The notes under the pieces: generated by a model
What the model saw: only the letters and a program-made list of their open reading frames with translations
Told to the model about the DNA's origin: nothing
Database searches by the model: none
In this document: in pieces, positions 43,581-56,072 of the stretch
Position numbering within the stretch: the first letter of the stretch is position 1
Layout of the letters: each line of letters opens with the position of its first letter
Source of the DNA: Agrocybe praecox
Taxonomy: Eukaryota > Basidiomycota > Agaricomycetes > Agaricales > Agrocybaceae
Direction: 5' to 3'
DNA: 64,000 bases
Assembly: GCA_964017145.1 (NCBI GenBank)
Contig: OZ024846.1
Coordinates: 744,001-808,000 of the forward strand
Made by a program: the position numbers and the translations under genes

Positions 43581-45320
43581 TGGATACGCAATAAATTACA
43601 GAGAAAGTTGGAGGAAAGTATAAAGAGGGGCAAGCGGTATACGGTCGGCAATTGAATTCACATGCAGCCGATTGAATAGCCGATGTCACGTGCTAAAATT
43701 AATTAGCAGCCGAAATGCATTTTTCACGATAACTCCTAGCTCCTTCCAACCTTCTCTCTGACTGGTCTGACTTCCTAAAGAAATGTTCTATGAGAACCGG
43801 CATTAAATACGAGTTAAGATGCACAAGGTCGCCATCCTCAGGCGAAGTGGTATGCGTCATCCGCTGGGAATACGGTTTTGGTCTAGTATGCCAATGAACA
43901 TTGAATGAACATAGCAAGACGCTGTTCATGATGATAACTAGCACGATGCCAAGATTCCGACAAATTCCCTCTCTAGTAGAGGAGTACTCGTCGACAACAC
44001 TGGACTTTGCGAATCAAAATGGAAAATGCACAACTTTTTGTATAGTCAACCCGTTGATCAATCGGAATTTCCTCGCTCTTGCTTTGAAACGGCCATATCC
44101 TTACATGCACAGATCTTGCAATACACCCAATCCTCACGTATTACCTCCTTTTGCACACCGACTAGACGCTCACATGTTCCTACCTCTTAATCACCTTGAC
44201 GTCCGGTCTTTGGAACTATCGTTTCAACTTGAATACGACCTTTCTTTACGCTAAAGGTCCAATTGATGCATGCGCATGCGCTGTAGTTGCTTCTATGTGC
44301 GTACTTGCCTTAATGTGAGTTTTTTTCGTCCACAAAGGGCCTCCTTAAAAATAATGGACTACACGATTGGATTTTCTCTGATAGCGCTGTCCCTTAGAAC
44401 AGGTTCGAAAGACGTTCAAGTCTCTGGTACATTCGTTTTCCTGGCTTGCAAACTCGCCCCCTCTGACTTCAGATAAAGCTTACAGACTACACTCCGAAAT
44501 TTACAACAGTGACGCCGCGCTATGCAAACTACTGTGGCCAACTCGTCTGATGTTTCTACTCCTACTACACCTGAATCGACTGCCGAATCTTTCTCGCCAT
44601 TCCTCTGCGAAATCATCTTCATGATCATGTACGTTAAACAGTCGTACTGCTAGCTCGAGGACTTCCTTTTGTCGGCCAATAGTTTAACATCTGCGGAAGA
44701 CTTCTTTTCTTTGGACGAAAGTTCTTCGAGCAACGTTCATACCTCGTATTCAAAACCATTGATCATCCTCCCACATTTTGTTCCACCGACAAACGTAATT
44801 TCGACTAACTCAAATCGGGAGTACCCTCCTACTATCAACAACCTGACTTCGGAATATTAGCAGTTCTCCACCCCGTACATCCTTGTCTGCGCATGATATC
44901 CAAACGGGACCCACGTGTTCTTGACATGACTCTCGAAGAAATATACCGTGAAAAGAATCTCATTTCCGCGTTTTCCGGTGTGGGCGATCTGGAAAAAGGG
45001 TCGCCTTGTTGTCGCCTCATCTGAATGTCCGAGTGCTTCCTGGGAGTCGTGGCAGAACGGAGATCATCCTTGTGGGTGTTGAGCAGAAATGACACTTGGC
45101 AGGATGTCAACTTCATGGATATGTTCGAATCAAAGCTGATGCATGAACGATTTAGGCAACACCATCATAACGATCTTATAATGGATTCCTGACTTGCATA
45201 GAGTTACATACATATTGACTTGAAAGGTCATAATAAATTCCATGAACGACAACAACATGGCAAGAACAAAAAATCGAGTGAAGGTCACGACTTGAGAAAA
45301 ACAAAACACGGCTCTCGAGT
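43581..45320. other. Gene-poor stretch with unresolved coding-like fragments
   Basis: Plus-strand frames at 43901-44254, 44522-44640 (MQTTVANSSDVSTPTTPEST... ending SPFLCEIIFMI), 44669-44860 and about 44850-45010 (ISKRDPRVLDMTLEEIYREK) have coding-like composition but could not be joined with acceptable introns. They may be remnants of one decayed gene. No domain recognised. Confidence 0.3.
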
Positions 45321-46662
45321 CTCACCACCATCCGAACGTGCGTCCGACCTCCCCGCCGAACCATTTTAACCCTTCGTCAACATTCTTTCCAAATTCTTCG
45401 AACGGATTCTTCTTTCTGGCCTCCTCTGCCGCCCAGCGTTCCTGAGCTGCACGAAGCTCCTCTTCTTGAGCCTGCCGCTCTTTCTCGGCCTGCTGAATCC
45501 TTTGTTGAAGCTCTTCGGTTTGTCGCTGGTACTCTGCAGCAGCTTTTGCTGCCTCCTGTCGTGCTTGTTCAGCAGCCTCTTGCGCCTTTCTCTCTGCCTC
45601 TGTGCGTTCTCTTTCAAGAGCTTGAGCACGAGCTTCTGCTTCTTGTCTTATCTTCTCTAGCCTTTTAGCGTCTTCCTCTGCAATACGTCTCAGTTCCTCC
45701 GCTTTAGTGTTGATGGCATCTGGGTAATGAGTATATGAAAAGGTGAATCACAATGCATTGGCAAACTTATCGCGTACCTTCAGTCTCTCGTCGCAATCTA
45801 TCGGCCTCCTCTCTGTTCCTTTTTTGCTCCTCCAGCAACAATTTGTCTGTCAATTCAGTTCCTGCCGACGTTTCTGCGACGCTTTTCTTCTGGTCAACCA
45901 TCTCACGTTGAATTTGCAGGGGCAGCGGGTGATTGCCGATTATTTGCCTCAAGACGCGTTGAGCTGAATCGCAGGACCCATCATGGCGCATCATTTTGGC
46001 ACCCTTGCTTATGGCCGACTTGAAGAAAAGATCCCCGTCGGCTAGTTCTGCCTCTCGTTGCTCGCCGATTATCTGAGACACTTGTCCCCACATATTCGTG
46101 AGAATAATGACATTGGCGAGTGTGTCTTGACCACAGATCTCCCTGAACATCTTGAAATTTCTGCGCGATATGCCACCCATACGAAAATCGGAGATGCGAT
46201 GGACGTAAATAATGCCCGAGAGCTTCTTTCCTTCTTCGTAGCTGTTGTAGACCTTTATCAGATTCCGCGCATTATGCCCTGTTCAATATTGGTAGTCCCA
46301 CCTTTTGGAAAGATAGTCGCTGATCCTGTGCAATATTTCCGCATCACTCTGAGTGGTATCGTCGAAGCCAGGAGTATCGACCAGTGTTACGCGCCGTCCG
46401 TCAAGATAAAACGAATTCGATTCTTGTATTAAGTCCGTGCAAGAACGCAGACCTGACCCCGTTAGTAGGCTGGATGCACTCGCGACGTTAACAAACTGTG
46501 AAAGTGGCAAATATCGTGGTTTATCCAAGTAATCCTAAACATGGGTTACGTACCGTTGTTTTCCCAGTCCCAGTTGCGCCCATTACACTGGAATATCAAG
46601 GACATATCAACACCATTTTCTGAAATCGAAATAGGCGCTCACGCAATAGTAATCTCGGCCAT
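45321..46662 (-). CDS. AIG1-type P-loop GTPase with coiled-coil tail, copy 1
   Basis: The first short exon MAEITIA joins VMGATGTGKTT, giving strand 1 and Walker A. Then come LVDTPGFDDT (G3, Walker B), IYVHRISDFRMGGISRRNFK and ILTNMWGQV at the G4 position. The second half is a long charged coiled coil (EEAERKAQEAAEQARQEA-type) ending WFGGEVGRTFGWW. Length is about 400 residues over five to six exons. It belongs to the AIG1/septin-like GTPase set that is expanded in Agaricomycetes. The G4 motif is TNMW, not N/TKxD, so guanine specificity is uncertain. Partner and pathway are unknown. The family is related to plant AIG1 and animal GIMAP immunity GTPases only at the fold level. Confidence 0.82.
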
Positions 46663-47069
46663 GATGCTAGATGGTCGTTCAAAGACAGAAAAACTCTCAA
46701 CCCCTTGCTCGTTGACTCTGTTATTTATACTTTTCAATCCGCAGCCATCAGAGTGAACATGCGGCAGCGGAAGTGAATCTAACTATCCGCGCAGTTTAGA
46801 TTTAGATTTCATTTTATTGAGATAATGTGATTACATGAGTGCAAAACTACGTATTCAAGTCCATTGTAAAAGAGAAAATGAGTGTTTGTAATTACTGGTG
46901 ATCGACACTATTCGGTATGGAAAACACCAAACAGCATTTGGGATTGTGAAGTAGTAAACGAGATGTACTATAAAGAGTGTGGTGTTGACGGTGTTGAATA
47001 GGATTAAAAATATGACCTATGTCACAGTCGGCTGTGTAAGGAAAGGGCACAAGAAGATAATGAAAGAAC
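46663..47069. other. Spacer between GTPase copy 1 and the 47-kb gene
   Basis: Only short frames; a possible 3' continuation of the 47-kb gene is discussed there. No repeat seen. Confidence 0.35.
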
Positions 47070-47828
47070 CTACCAAGTTGGCCGTGCATATACTTGCGGA
47101 ATCTCTCGTCGAATATGAGAAGCCGTAATAGGTTGGTTTATAATCTTCATGGGAGGAAGGTTATGAAGCTGAGTGGATGGAAGCATAAGACCGCGTTGGG
47201 AGGAAAATTGCTGGCAATGTGAAAAGTCGTCCTGAGGGAAAAAACATCGCATTTGAACTTGAAGGAATGGATTGACTGCATGAGATGGTTCTGTTGGCGT
47301 AAGAACACTTGTCATGCTATCTAGTGGTTGGCTCTGGAGGGAAGGAATTTGAGGTAGTGGTTTTGTTTGGAGGTAGTCAGAGAAAAATTTGCCCGTCATT
47401 TGCGATTCTCGGTCGATAAAGGCAGACATTGACGCGTTTCTCGCAATATCTGAGTTACAATACAGTGAAGGGAGTGTCCGCCTTCTCTCTCTGTCTTTTG
47501 CCATCTTCTCCAATGTTTCTTGTTCTCGGCGTTCCTTGATATACTTTACCGCTGCGGAGGCCATTTTGGCGGTTACTTTATATGTACCCGTGCACTTTTC
47601 AGTGTTGTTGAACACATAAATGCAATTGTAGGTTCCACTGACGGCTTGCGGTCCATTTAAAAATGGACATGACTTGTTTGAACAACGACGATACAATTCA
47701 GAAGGGGCAATTGGAGCCGGGTCCTTGATCTTCAGCAAGAGAAAGCGCACTGCGTGTTTTATTATTTAGGCTTGACTCGGATGAAGGCAGGCTGCAAAGG
47801 ACGTACAATAATTCGAGAAATTCAACAT
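47070..47828 (-). CDS. Unknown Cys-containing protein between the two GTPases
   Basis: A first exon MLNFSNY joins across a GTACGT...CACGCAG intron to LRFLLLKIKDPAPIAPSELY. Next is a four-Cys region (RRCSNKSCPF...YNCIYVFNNTEKCTG) that could bind one zinc, then a basic helix (YIKERREQETLEKMAKDRER) and a Pro/Gln/Ser-rich disordered half. It ends YARPTW before TAG; the stop lies in a TTG|GTAGGT donor-like string, so a further exon is possible. About 235 residues. A TATAAAAG box lies about 160 bp upstream. I do not recognise the family. Its position between the two GTPase paralogues, on the same strand, may be chance. Confidence 0.6.
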
Positions 47829-48348
47829 AATTCCTCTATAAGAGCTGAGGACACGTCGAAGGAAAGGGAAGATTGTATCAAACAATCAAATAGATTTCAA
47901 GGTGATCACAAGCGGTTGGACCCCGTCGGAGGGATGTACATTGAAGAAGGAAGAGACTCAGAGAGAGGGACCAGGGTGCTCAGCCTTTTATACTGTTGGA
48001 CAGGGGTGGCATTGATCACTAAAAGCTACAATAGCAGGGGGCGTCCAACAAAGAGCCATTGTTGTACTATGCCCAGTACGTGAGGCTCGGCACAGCAAGT
48101 GGGGCACAATAAGGCCCCTAAGAAACGAATTTAAGTTCAAGATAGAAGACTAGATGAACGTGTAATGTCCATTCACGCTGCACTGGCATAGCCAGCCCAT
48201 CGGGGGGCGAGGGGTCTTGTTCAGACTGAATTCAATCATTATGAGTAAAACGGGGCAAGGACAATTCCGACTGATTAGAGTGAATGGCAAAAAATATCAA
48301 ACATATATTCGAGATGCGCAAAATATCAGAATGAAAAACCGCACTTGT
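47829..48348. other. Spacer upstream of the 47-kb gene
   Basis: Contains the minus-strand TATAAAAG near 47986 and no gene. Confidence 0.4.
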
Positions 48349-49655
48349 TTAAGCCATGCCGAAAACGCGGTCCATTGCGCGTCCAAGATTTGTGAAAAAG
48401 CCACCGATGATGCTCTTCGACTTCAACTTCTCCAATTGACGTAGCAAAACGGCTGTTTCTGCATCATTGGACTTTGCTTGGTTTAGCTGCTCGGTGAGCA
48501 AAGTGATCTGGCGATTGTACTCTTCTGCAACTTTCTCGCGGTCCCGTCGGGAAACTTCGCTTTCTTCCTGCATGCGTTGTTGTAGTTTGCGCATGTCTTC
48601 ACTGTATGCTGACGCCAGAGTCTCTGCGTCGGTCCGTACTTTGTCCATTTTCTCTTGCAAAATTTTCCTGTCTTTTTCGAGTTCTTCTCTTGTTTCTTCG
48701 TCTTTGGTGCGTATAGCCTCTATTGTTGTTGACCACTTTAGCTCACGTGATTATGTGGACAATAGGTGCACGACAAACCTCGCATTTCTTGCTGAAGCTT
48801 CCTCATCTCGTCGCGATGTTTCTTAAGCTGTTCGACCAATTCCTTGTTCATCTCTGCTCCAGCGGCCGTGTCCCTGATATCCTTGCCTTGATCGACCAGC
48901 TCTTCTTGAATTTGGAGCGGTATTGGAAGGTTTTCAGTGAGATGCCTGAGAATATTGATCGCCGTTTCATGCGTGTTGTCGTGGCGTAAAATTTGCGCGC
49001 CTTTATCAAGGGCGGGCTTGAAGAAGAGATCCTGCGTCTTCAGTTCCGCTTCGCGAGCTTCACCTAATTCCAGGCCCACTTCGCCCCACATGTTGGTGAG
49101 AATGACGACGTTCTTCAGAGTGCTCTCTCCGCAAAGCTCTCGAAACATTTTGAAGTTCCGGGTAGAGATTCCAGACATACGAAAGTCAGAGATGCGGTGA
49201 AGGTAGATTACACCCGCAAGTTTCTTGCCGCCTTTGTATCTGCGATAAAAACACAAACAATCAGCACAGTTGTTTGTCCCTCACGGAGAATGAAATTACG
49301 TTTCGGCAAGGAAAGCAGCAATCATGCGCAGAATTTCCGCATCGCTCCTTGTCGTATCGTCAAATCCAGGTGTATCAATAAGGGTGACGGATTTTCCATC
49401 AAGCAGGAAAGGCTCGGCCACTTGCACAATATTGGTACAAGACTTGAGACCACGACCAATCCTCAAGTTCGAGCCACTCGCAAGGTTGATGAACTAATAA
49501 GCGCTTTATATTATAGCTATAAACACCCATATGAGAACTCACGCTTGTTTTGCCACTTCCTGTGGCGCCCATCACCCTGCGATCATAATTAGAAAGGTGG
49601 TAAAAGATGGCACTGTTTTGACATACGCAATGGCAATATCTGAATCGTCGACCAT
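48349..49655 (-). CDS. AIG1-type P-loop GTPase with coiled-coil tail, copy 2
   Basis: The exon MVDDSDIAIA joins VMGATGSGKTS (Walker A). Then LIDTPGFDDTTRSDAEIL (Walker B and switch), YLHRISDFRMSGISTRNFKM and ILTNMWGEV, as in copy 1. The G domain is followed by a coiled coil (LVEQLKKHRDEMRKLQQEM; ILQEKMDKVRTDAETLA) and a short end, GGFFTNLGRAMDRVFGMA, whose glycine/aromatic end recalls WFGGEVGRTFGWW of copy 1. About 390 residues. The first intron separates strand 1 from Walker A in both copies, which supports a tandem-type duplication. Function unknown; G4 is TNMW instead of N/TKxD. Confidence 0.82.
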
Positions 49656-51509
49656 GAATGTCTAGCATCGTGGATGGGTAATAGTAGTTTGGCAGCACTC
49701 TGAAAGAACCCACCCTCGATGCAGAGGACGATGGTATAACTGACCATGATCTGATGGGTTGTGAGTTCTTTATCTATTATGTGGATGGAGAACCACTAAC
49801 GAAGCTTGTGAGACCCCTCGGTTTGGTGGAGCCTGGAAGCCAATAAATCTTTTTTCCATAGGAGGAGGCTGAGCGCCGACAGGAGTTCCAAATTGCATCT
49901 GAGAGGGAAGGATTGTAGTTACGATCGTCGAGGCTCGCTGCTTATATTTGAACCTGCCTATTTGCCCACAGCTATAATCATCATACAAGTATTCCGATCA
50001 TTTGGAAGAAAATGCGGTTATTCCAAGGCAAGAAGCAGGTAATGTGTCAATAGATAATTGGGGTCGAAAGACTAAGTAGTTGGTTGGCGCCCGTCTACTC
50101 AAAGATAGGATACTGCGCATGCTGCGGATACTCCAAATACGCGGATATTGAATTCACGAGGCTGAATAGCCAAAATTTTACGACATGATTATCGATGGAT
50201 AGGATATTAGGGAGCGGGACTAGAACACATGTAAAGCTTGTCGAACAAGAGTTCCATCCACGTAAAGAAACCCTATCACCCACAGAGTGATATAAGGAAG
50301 GGGAAGATGATTCGTCGAGAGATCAAGTCTTTGCTGAATGTTTTTGAAGAAGGTACGTTACAGAGGGTTCACTAGGGAAGTGAATGGTGTGAAATGATCA
50401 AAAGTTCCTGTAGCAATCGCAGTTTGAAGACCTCATACCCTGAAAAAAAAAGGCAGAGGATTGGATCTTTCACGCCAGAATAGGATGTTTGAGTTCAAAT
50501 TATGAACTCATTCCTCAGCAGCTTCTGTGAAGACGAAAAAGTCAGCCGGGACTGAATGCCCGGTACAATTTGGAGGAAGCACATAGGAAATTTTCTGGCC
50601 CGCGTAGAGCCCAATCCTTGCGCATATATGCACATGTTGAGTGTTCTGTAGTCTTCGAGTGTGATTTCCTCCGTGGGTCGAAGCTAACCATTTGGACCTG
50701 AAGTAACGTTGTTTACGCTGCCCTTTCGTGGGGGTATTTCTCGGGACAGAATTTTCCGTGTCCTCGATCGTGCCAGAGGCCGACAGTCTGAAGAAGACTC
50801 CTTGTGTAGCAATGGCGTACTAGAGTCAGTTGAGGTCCAGTTCTCGAGAATGTAGCTGTTCACAATTAAGGGCATGCAGGCTGGACGCGTTGCGGCGTTG
50901 CCAGATGTGTGGCGGGTCGCGATTCTCACAGGGAGGGACTCAGAGACTCGGGACACGCCAAGTTTACACCGGCGTGATGGCAAAATAACGGCCGACCGGC
51001 ACCAAAAATACCGCGAACGAGGTGTATGTACTTGGAAAAATATTAGTAGACGTATGAAATGAGGTTCGGATTCTTTTTCAAAGTTACAATATACCAGAGA
51101 AAACAGAGTGAAATTATATGACCTGAAATCTACAACTCAAAGCTATGCGTATGGATAACAAATTGACACAATGGACTACTCAAAGTGGCAACGATGAGGT
51201 TGTACTATAATTCTGAATTAGATCATGGAGCATAGTCCTACTCGTAAGAGCATTGCTTACAGCAAATCTTCCTAAATTTACTTGGCGAAAAGGTGTATTT
51301 CAGTCATACATACCGCAGGATTGAAGGATCCGGCAAAGCGGCACATCAAAATCAGAGCCGAGGAGCCAGAGTCTGTTTGTTTGTTTCAAAGGCTTCGGGG
51401 AACTGCGAGTCTCAGAGTCTCATCATTCTCAGCAGTCTATCCCAGCGGATTACAGCTTCTGGAGCAAGTAGTGATACCAGAGGCAAGTTCTCATCCGCTC
51501 ACCACGACA
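49656..51509. other. Gene-poor stretch
   Basis: Minus-strand frames at 49770-49988 (MQFGTPVGAQPPPMEKRFIG-type) and 50095-50283, and plus frames at 50874-51062, have no recognisable domain or TATA/splice support. The 49.8-kb frame might be a short gene. Confidence 0.3.
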
Positions 51510-53108
51510 ATGACTGAGGCCGAAGAGCTACACAAAACCCATACTGTCGAAAGTATTTCCAAAGTTGAGTCGCGCCCAACAAAACTGGAAGGAGAACCGA
51601 CAGGGCCTGCGTTATATCTCCCTCTTCCCGACCTCCGCACTGCAAAGCCCAAATCGATTCCTTTTCAACAACCCAGTCAGTTAACCTCATTCTCATTTAA
51701 TCCCGACCATGTGCAAGAGTTCACGGACTCTGCGCTGCGGTATTATGTCGATCCTCCTCGTGGATCTAATCTCTCTTATGGATATGAACGATGGGTCAGA
51801 AAACCAGACACGCGAGGTAGAATCGACGCGTTGTTGAAAGCTGTATCGAATATTAAAAGCGACGCGAGACGAGGCGGAGGATTGCCAGAAATTGGACTTG
51901 TTTCATGGAGAGGGGTCATGTCAAAGTATGCATCTATATTTCTCGCGGTTTTCTCAGCTGATCAGTTCACAGGATTCTATTAGCCCCCTATGAAAAGTTT
52001 GAAGGTTGGGAATTGAACGTGATGATAGTGAATGGAACTATATACCTAGAAGAACATCTGTCGGAGGATAAGCTGAACAATAAGTGAGTCGTCATATATG
52101 GTATGCGACGAGCTCATTAATCTATGTGCTCTTAAGGAACAACATGGACGAAAGGCAACGTTCTCAGACGTACTACGGGTATGCCTTTGAGTCGTATTGC
52201 ACATCCGAATCCCCTCCCGGACAGAAGCCAGCCCGAAGATCACCACCCGGCGTAGCTCCAGGTTGGGGTGGCGACGTTAATACCAATGTTCAATGGTGTA
52301 GCGTTGTACGGACTAAACTCGGTGATACGCGTATGATCATCGGAGGCGAAGTCGACTGTGTTAGAGGTGATCAAAAACACATTATTGCTTGGACCTGGCT
52401 AAATTTGGGGACTTTGGCAGGGAACTACACAGGACAGACAGACACTTTTGTCGAACTAAAAACATCGCTATCAATTCGGGGACAACATGATGAGACAAAA
52501 TTCGAAAGGTATGATTGGACGACGCGCTCAATTATCCTTCCACGCTGAACTTCGCGGGGTTGTAAATTAGGAAATTGCTCAAGTTCTATTTACAATCGTT
52601 TCTACTTGGCGTGCCGGTGAGAATATATGCAGTGTATTTTTCACTGGAGACGCAGTTAACGTTCCGGTTGTCCGAATAGGAGATCGTTGTCGGTTTTCGA
52701 ACGCCAGCTGGCGTTGTCACGACTGTGCAGTCGTTCAAGACCATCCAGCTGCCACGCCTAGTGCGTGGAAAACCGGGGGGATGGGACCCACTGGTGTGTC
52801 TGGAATGGGGTCACGACTTGTTAACATCCCTTAAAAACCACCTACGACACGCAGGCGGTGGCGACGACGACGACGAAGACGTGCCTTCTGTGTGGCGACT
52901 GAAATTTGTCCCTGGTTCAGGCGTTAACGTGGACCGTCTTGATGCGGCAGGCGTCGACGATGTGGCTAACGGTGAAGATCGTATAGGCTTTTTGCCAAGA
53001 TGGTACTGGGATGAAATTAGGCGGGAAGGAGACACGATACCAGCTGAGACTATGAATAAAAAGTCAACGTCAGTGCTACCCTTGGCGAACGCTGGATGGC
53101 AGATATGA
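51510..53108 (+). CDS. RAI1: Rai1/DXO-family decapping and pyrophosphohydrolase enzyme
   Basis: The spliced protein is about 420 residues. The catalytic core shows IYLEEHLSEDK, GGEVDC (metal-binding Glu and Asp), FVELKTS (Glu...Lys of the active site) and FYLQSFLLGVPEIVVGFR, all DXO/Rai1 signatures. Exon junctions restore the family reading ILLAPYEKFEGWELN (intron 51926-51971, acceptor TTCACAG) and KNNMDERQRSQTYYGYAFE. Rai1 removes incomplete 5' caps and pyrophosphate, and with Rat1/Xrn2 supports nuclear RNA quality control and transcription termination. The start is the ATG of MTEAEEL; the open frame extends further 5' but with unconvincing sequence. A 130-residue spacer-like carboxy part contains an acidic DDDDED insert. 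Confidence 0.93.
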
Positions 53109-56072
53109 GGACCCCGGAAACCCTACCAAAGCGAATGATCCAAAAGGAATCAATACACAGAAATTTCCCCCAGCCTAGTTCTCCTTGAGGGTAAAAGTGC
53201 CAATGTCTCCTTCAGGCAGTCTCCTTATTGTCAAGTCTCGTCCACGCGAACGATGCGGTGCTTGGTGTAGCTACTGCTGGCAAATCCCTCCCAACGACGC
53301 ACTCCAATTTCTACTATCAATCGCGACGCGTTTTCGATCCTTTTGTGAACTGAAGTTCTTCGGCACTTCCTCCACCAATATCCCATTCCGCTGAACCTGG
53401 ACTTGCGGAATCTAGGACAAGTGCAGTACTAGTGCACCGTGCTGCCAGCCGTACGACACATTTTATACATGAATTCCTTCCATCCTTTGGTACGGTCGCG
53501 ACACATTCAAAAAACACGAAGAAGATACCATAGAAAGAAATGCTCAAGTTCTCTCTCTACTATTGACAATTTGCGTGGGCAGTCTTTCCGTCTTTCCCAG
53601 AAACTTTTCCTTTACACTCCGTGTCCAGAAACAATTGTTATATTAACACTATAAACACAGATATGCGAGAGAGAAGGCAGTACACACGATTTAATTAAAG
53701 ACTCCTCTATCCAAAACCAGAGTAATCACTTGCATTTGTTTTTCTGCATTACATCTAAAGCAATACAAGGAAGCTCATGTACACCGAGAAGACGGGATTG
53801 ATTTGGAAAGGAACGGAGTTCTCGTATAAGACTGGGGGTAAGACGACTGAATGATACAAAATACTCAAGGAAACACAGGGCAGGGTGGAAATAAAAAACG
53901 GCAGACCAGTTGGGAAAGGAAAATCCCTTTTAAGAAGTAGATTCCCGGCTGAAGCAAAATCATAGGACTTTGTAGTGTTGCTGCTGCGGTCTACAGAAGT
54001 CAAATATGACCCGAAAATTGGAAATGATGCAGATGGACCACTCTGGTCACGGTTAAAATACTTCACTCCGATATAAGAGGATAGAGGATGACCAGACGAA
54101 ATATACTCCCACTTTCAAGCCTCGAAAAGTAATGAATATTGAATACTCACAATTATACTCTCGAGCCTCAACGCACCAACGCAACACAAACATTATTGTA
54201 GGAGTCCGCCAAGAGTCCGCGTGTGAGCAACCTTCCGGGACCGCGACACGACGAGGTCACGTGAGAGTTTCCTTCCTCATTTGCGTAAAAGTTAAACCGT
54301 AAAACCACTACAGAGTACTGGAGTGGCCTTGCTGAAAGTAAGGCTCCCCACGGTCTGAATTCACCATATATAGTAACGCTCCCCCTTATGTTTTCTCCGT
54401 ATTTTCTGCTACTTTGGAATCAAACATGTACAAATACCTCTCTAAGGATTTTTGCCTTCACAACGACCCGTATTTTCTGCTGACTCTGTTTCAAATACCT
54501 ACAAACATCTCACTAAGGATTTTGCCCTCTCATCGACCCGTATTTTCTGCTACCCCTGTTTCTAACATGAACAAACTACCGGTTCCGGCATCATTTGGCT
54601 CCGAAGTTCCATTGATTTTATTCAACGCTGCTCAACTTCAATATTCCAAGGTTCAAAACGTTCAACATTTCACTTCAACACCAACTTCAACAATCCTAAC
54701 TTATATTCTGCCCTATTGCTATAGCTTTTTTCTACCATGATTACGAACATGGATTTGCCCCAAATTTGCCCTAGTTCCACTCCCCGACAATCCAGGCCAA
54801 CTGTATAGTTTCTTTTCTAAGTATCTGCTAACAGTGTCATCCCTTTCTTTACGCGTGCATTACAATATCTTGACTATTCCTTGCATATATCCCCCTGTGG
54901 GGCTCTACTCTATCTGGTCCTTGTCTTAAGCAGTCCCGGGTAATGGCTTTGGTTGGCTTTTTACTGTAATCATAGACTCATTAGTCTCCTTGGCTGCAAA
55001 AAAACCATACGTACTTATATGTTGTTATGTCTGATTTAATCTCGTATCCTGTCACAACTAGATATACAACGATAAATGTTAATGAATTGCTACTATCGAC
55101 ATATTAGCCAACCAGTGAGGACTTTATTTTATTTTACAAAAAAAAGAAGGCTATCCGAAACATGTAAATATCCTTTTTCTTGCGTAACTATAAGTAGAGA
55201 GCCCGAGGGGCTTCGTAAAAAGTCGGAGGTACAGCAAGGCCCTATCGACAAAGACGATCATTTATTCCAAACCCATTTTCCAAGTATCTACTTGAGTGGG
55301 CTACAAAACCGGACAACTAAAAATACAGATATATGTACTTTTTTTATTTTACAGAGATCAGTTTGGCATTTATCGCGAGTGTACTATTTGGCATGGGTTG
55401 GCAACTTGAATTGAAGTTTTACTCGTCCAAAGCTCTAGTTTGTCCTTCCCCCCTTCAAAATACTTTCGGAATGGGATTAGGATGAGCCTTCGCTGGGCAG
55501 TGGGAATGGACATTTATGTCCACAAGGATTTTTGCATACTTTCCGGGGTCCCTGTCCTGTCCTCAGCTGTGACATGCGATGACATTACGCGTGCTTCACA
55601 AATGCATATGGCACGTCGAGAAAGGCATCAGAGGACAGACGGACAGATTTATCCATTAGAAAGTTTCCTTATTGCCCTTAGGTCACTGCGTGGAGTCATC
55701 TGATTAAGGAACTAATTGAGGCCGAGCTGAATAAGAGAATAATTCGGAGAGGTGCTATTCTTGATGGTAGACGTGTCCACAATTGTTAGGATTGTATATC
55801 CATTGAAATAATTGAGAAAATGAAATGTAGGAACGACTCTAATTCATTCTGAAAGTCAGGGAACCGGCAGAGCAGGGGATCATATGTAGAGCCGAAACTC
55901 GGAAAATGCCGATAACGCGTCGTCGCGTTTCTCGCAGGGACCTGGTTTCTCCAAACGTCTCCCTACTCTCACCACGATCCACAATAACGCGCTCCTCCTT
56001 TCCCCGCCGTCCGCAACAGCGACGAGCACCCACAAATTCCGTATCCATATTGTAGAGCGCATTCACGCGTAA
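53109..56072. other. Long gene-poor region with a 70-bp tandem repeat
   Basis: On the minus strand at 53170-53550, fragments such as RRLPEGDIGTFTLKEN (ending in a stop at about 53176) and VQRNGILVEEVPKNFSS look coding-like, but no consistent exon chain was found. The rest is AT-rich, with the repeat at 54398-54577 and short frames only. Poly-pyrimidine tracts are frequent. No transposon ends were recognised. Confidence 0.3.
54398..54577. repeat. Imperfect tandem repeat, unit about 70 bp, 2.5 copies
   Basis: Units start at 54398, 54469 and 54539 with CGTATTTTCTGCT. They share the order ...AAATACCT..., CTAAGGATTTT, GCC(T)TC...CGACC. The third is cut short after AACATGAACAAAC. Spacing is 71 and 70 bp, with several substitutions between units. 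Confidence 0.8.

Noticed and set aside
55880..56066. Short minus-strand frames before the Whi5-like gene
   Set aside because: They overlap the likely promoter and 5' UTR of that gene and have no domain.
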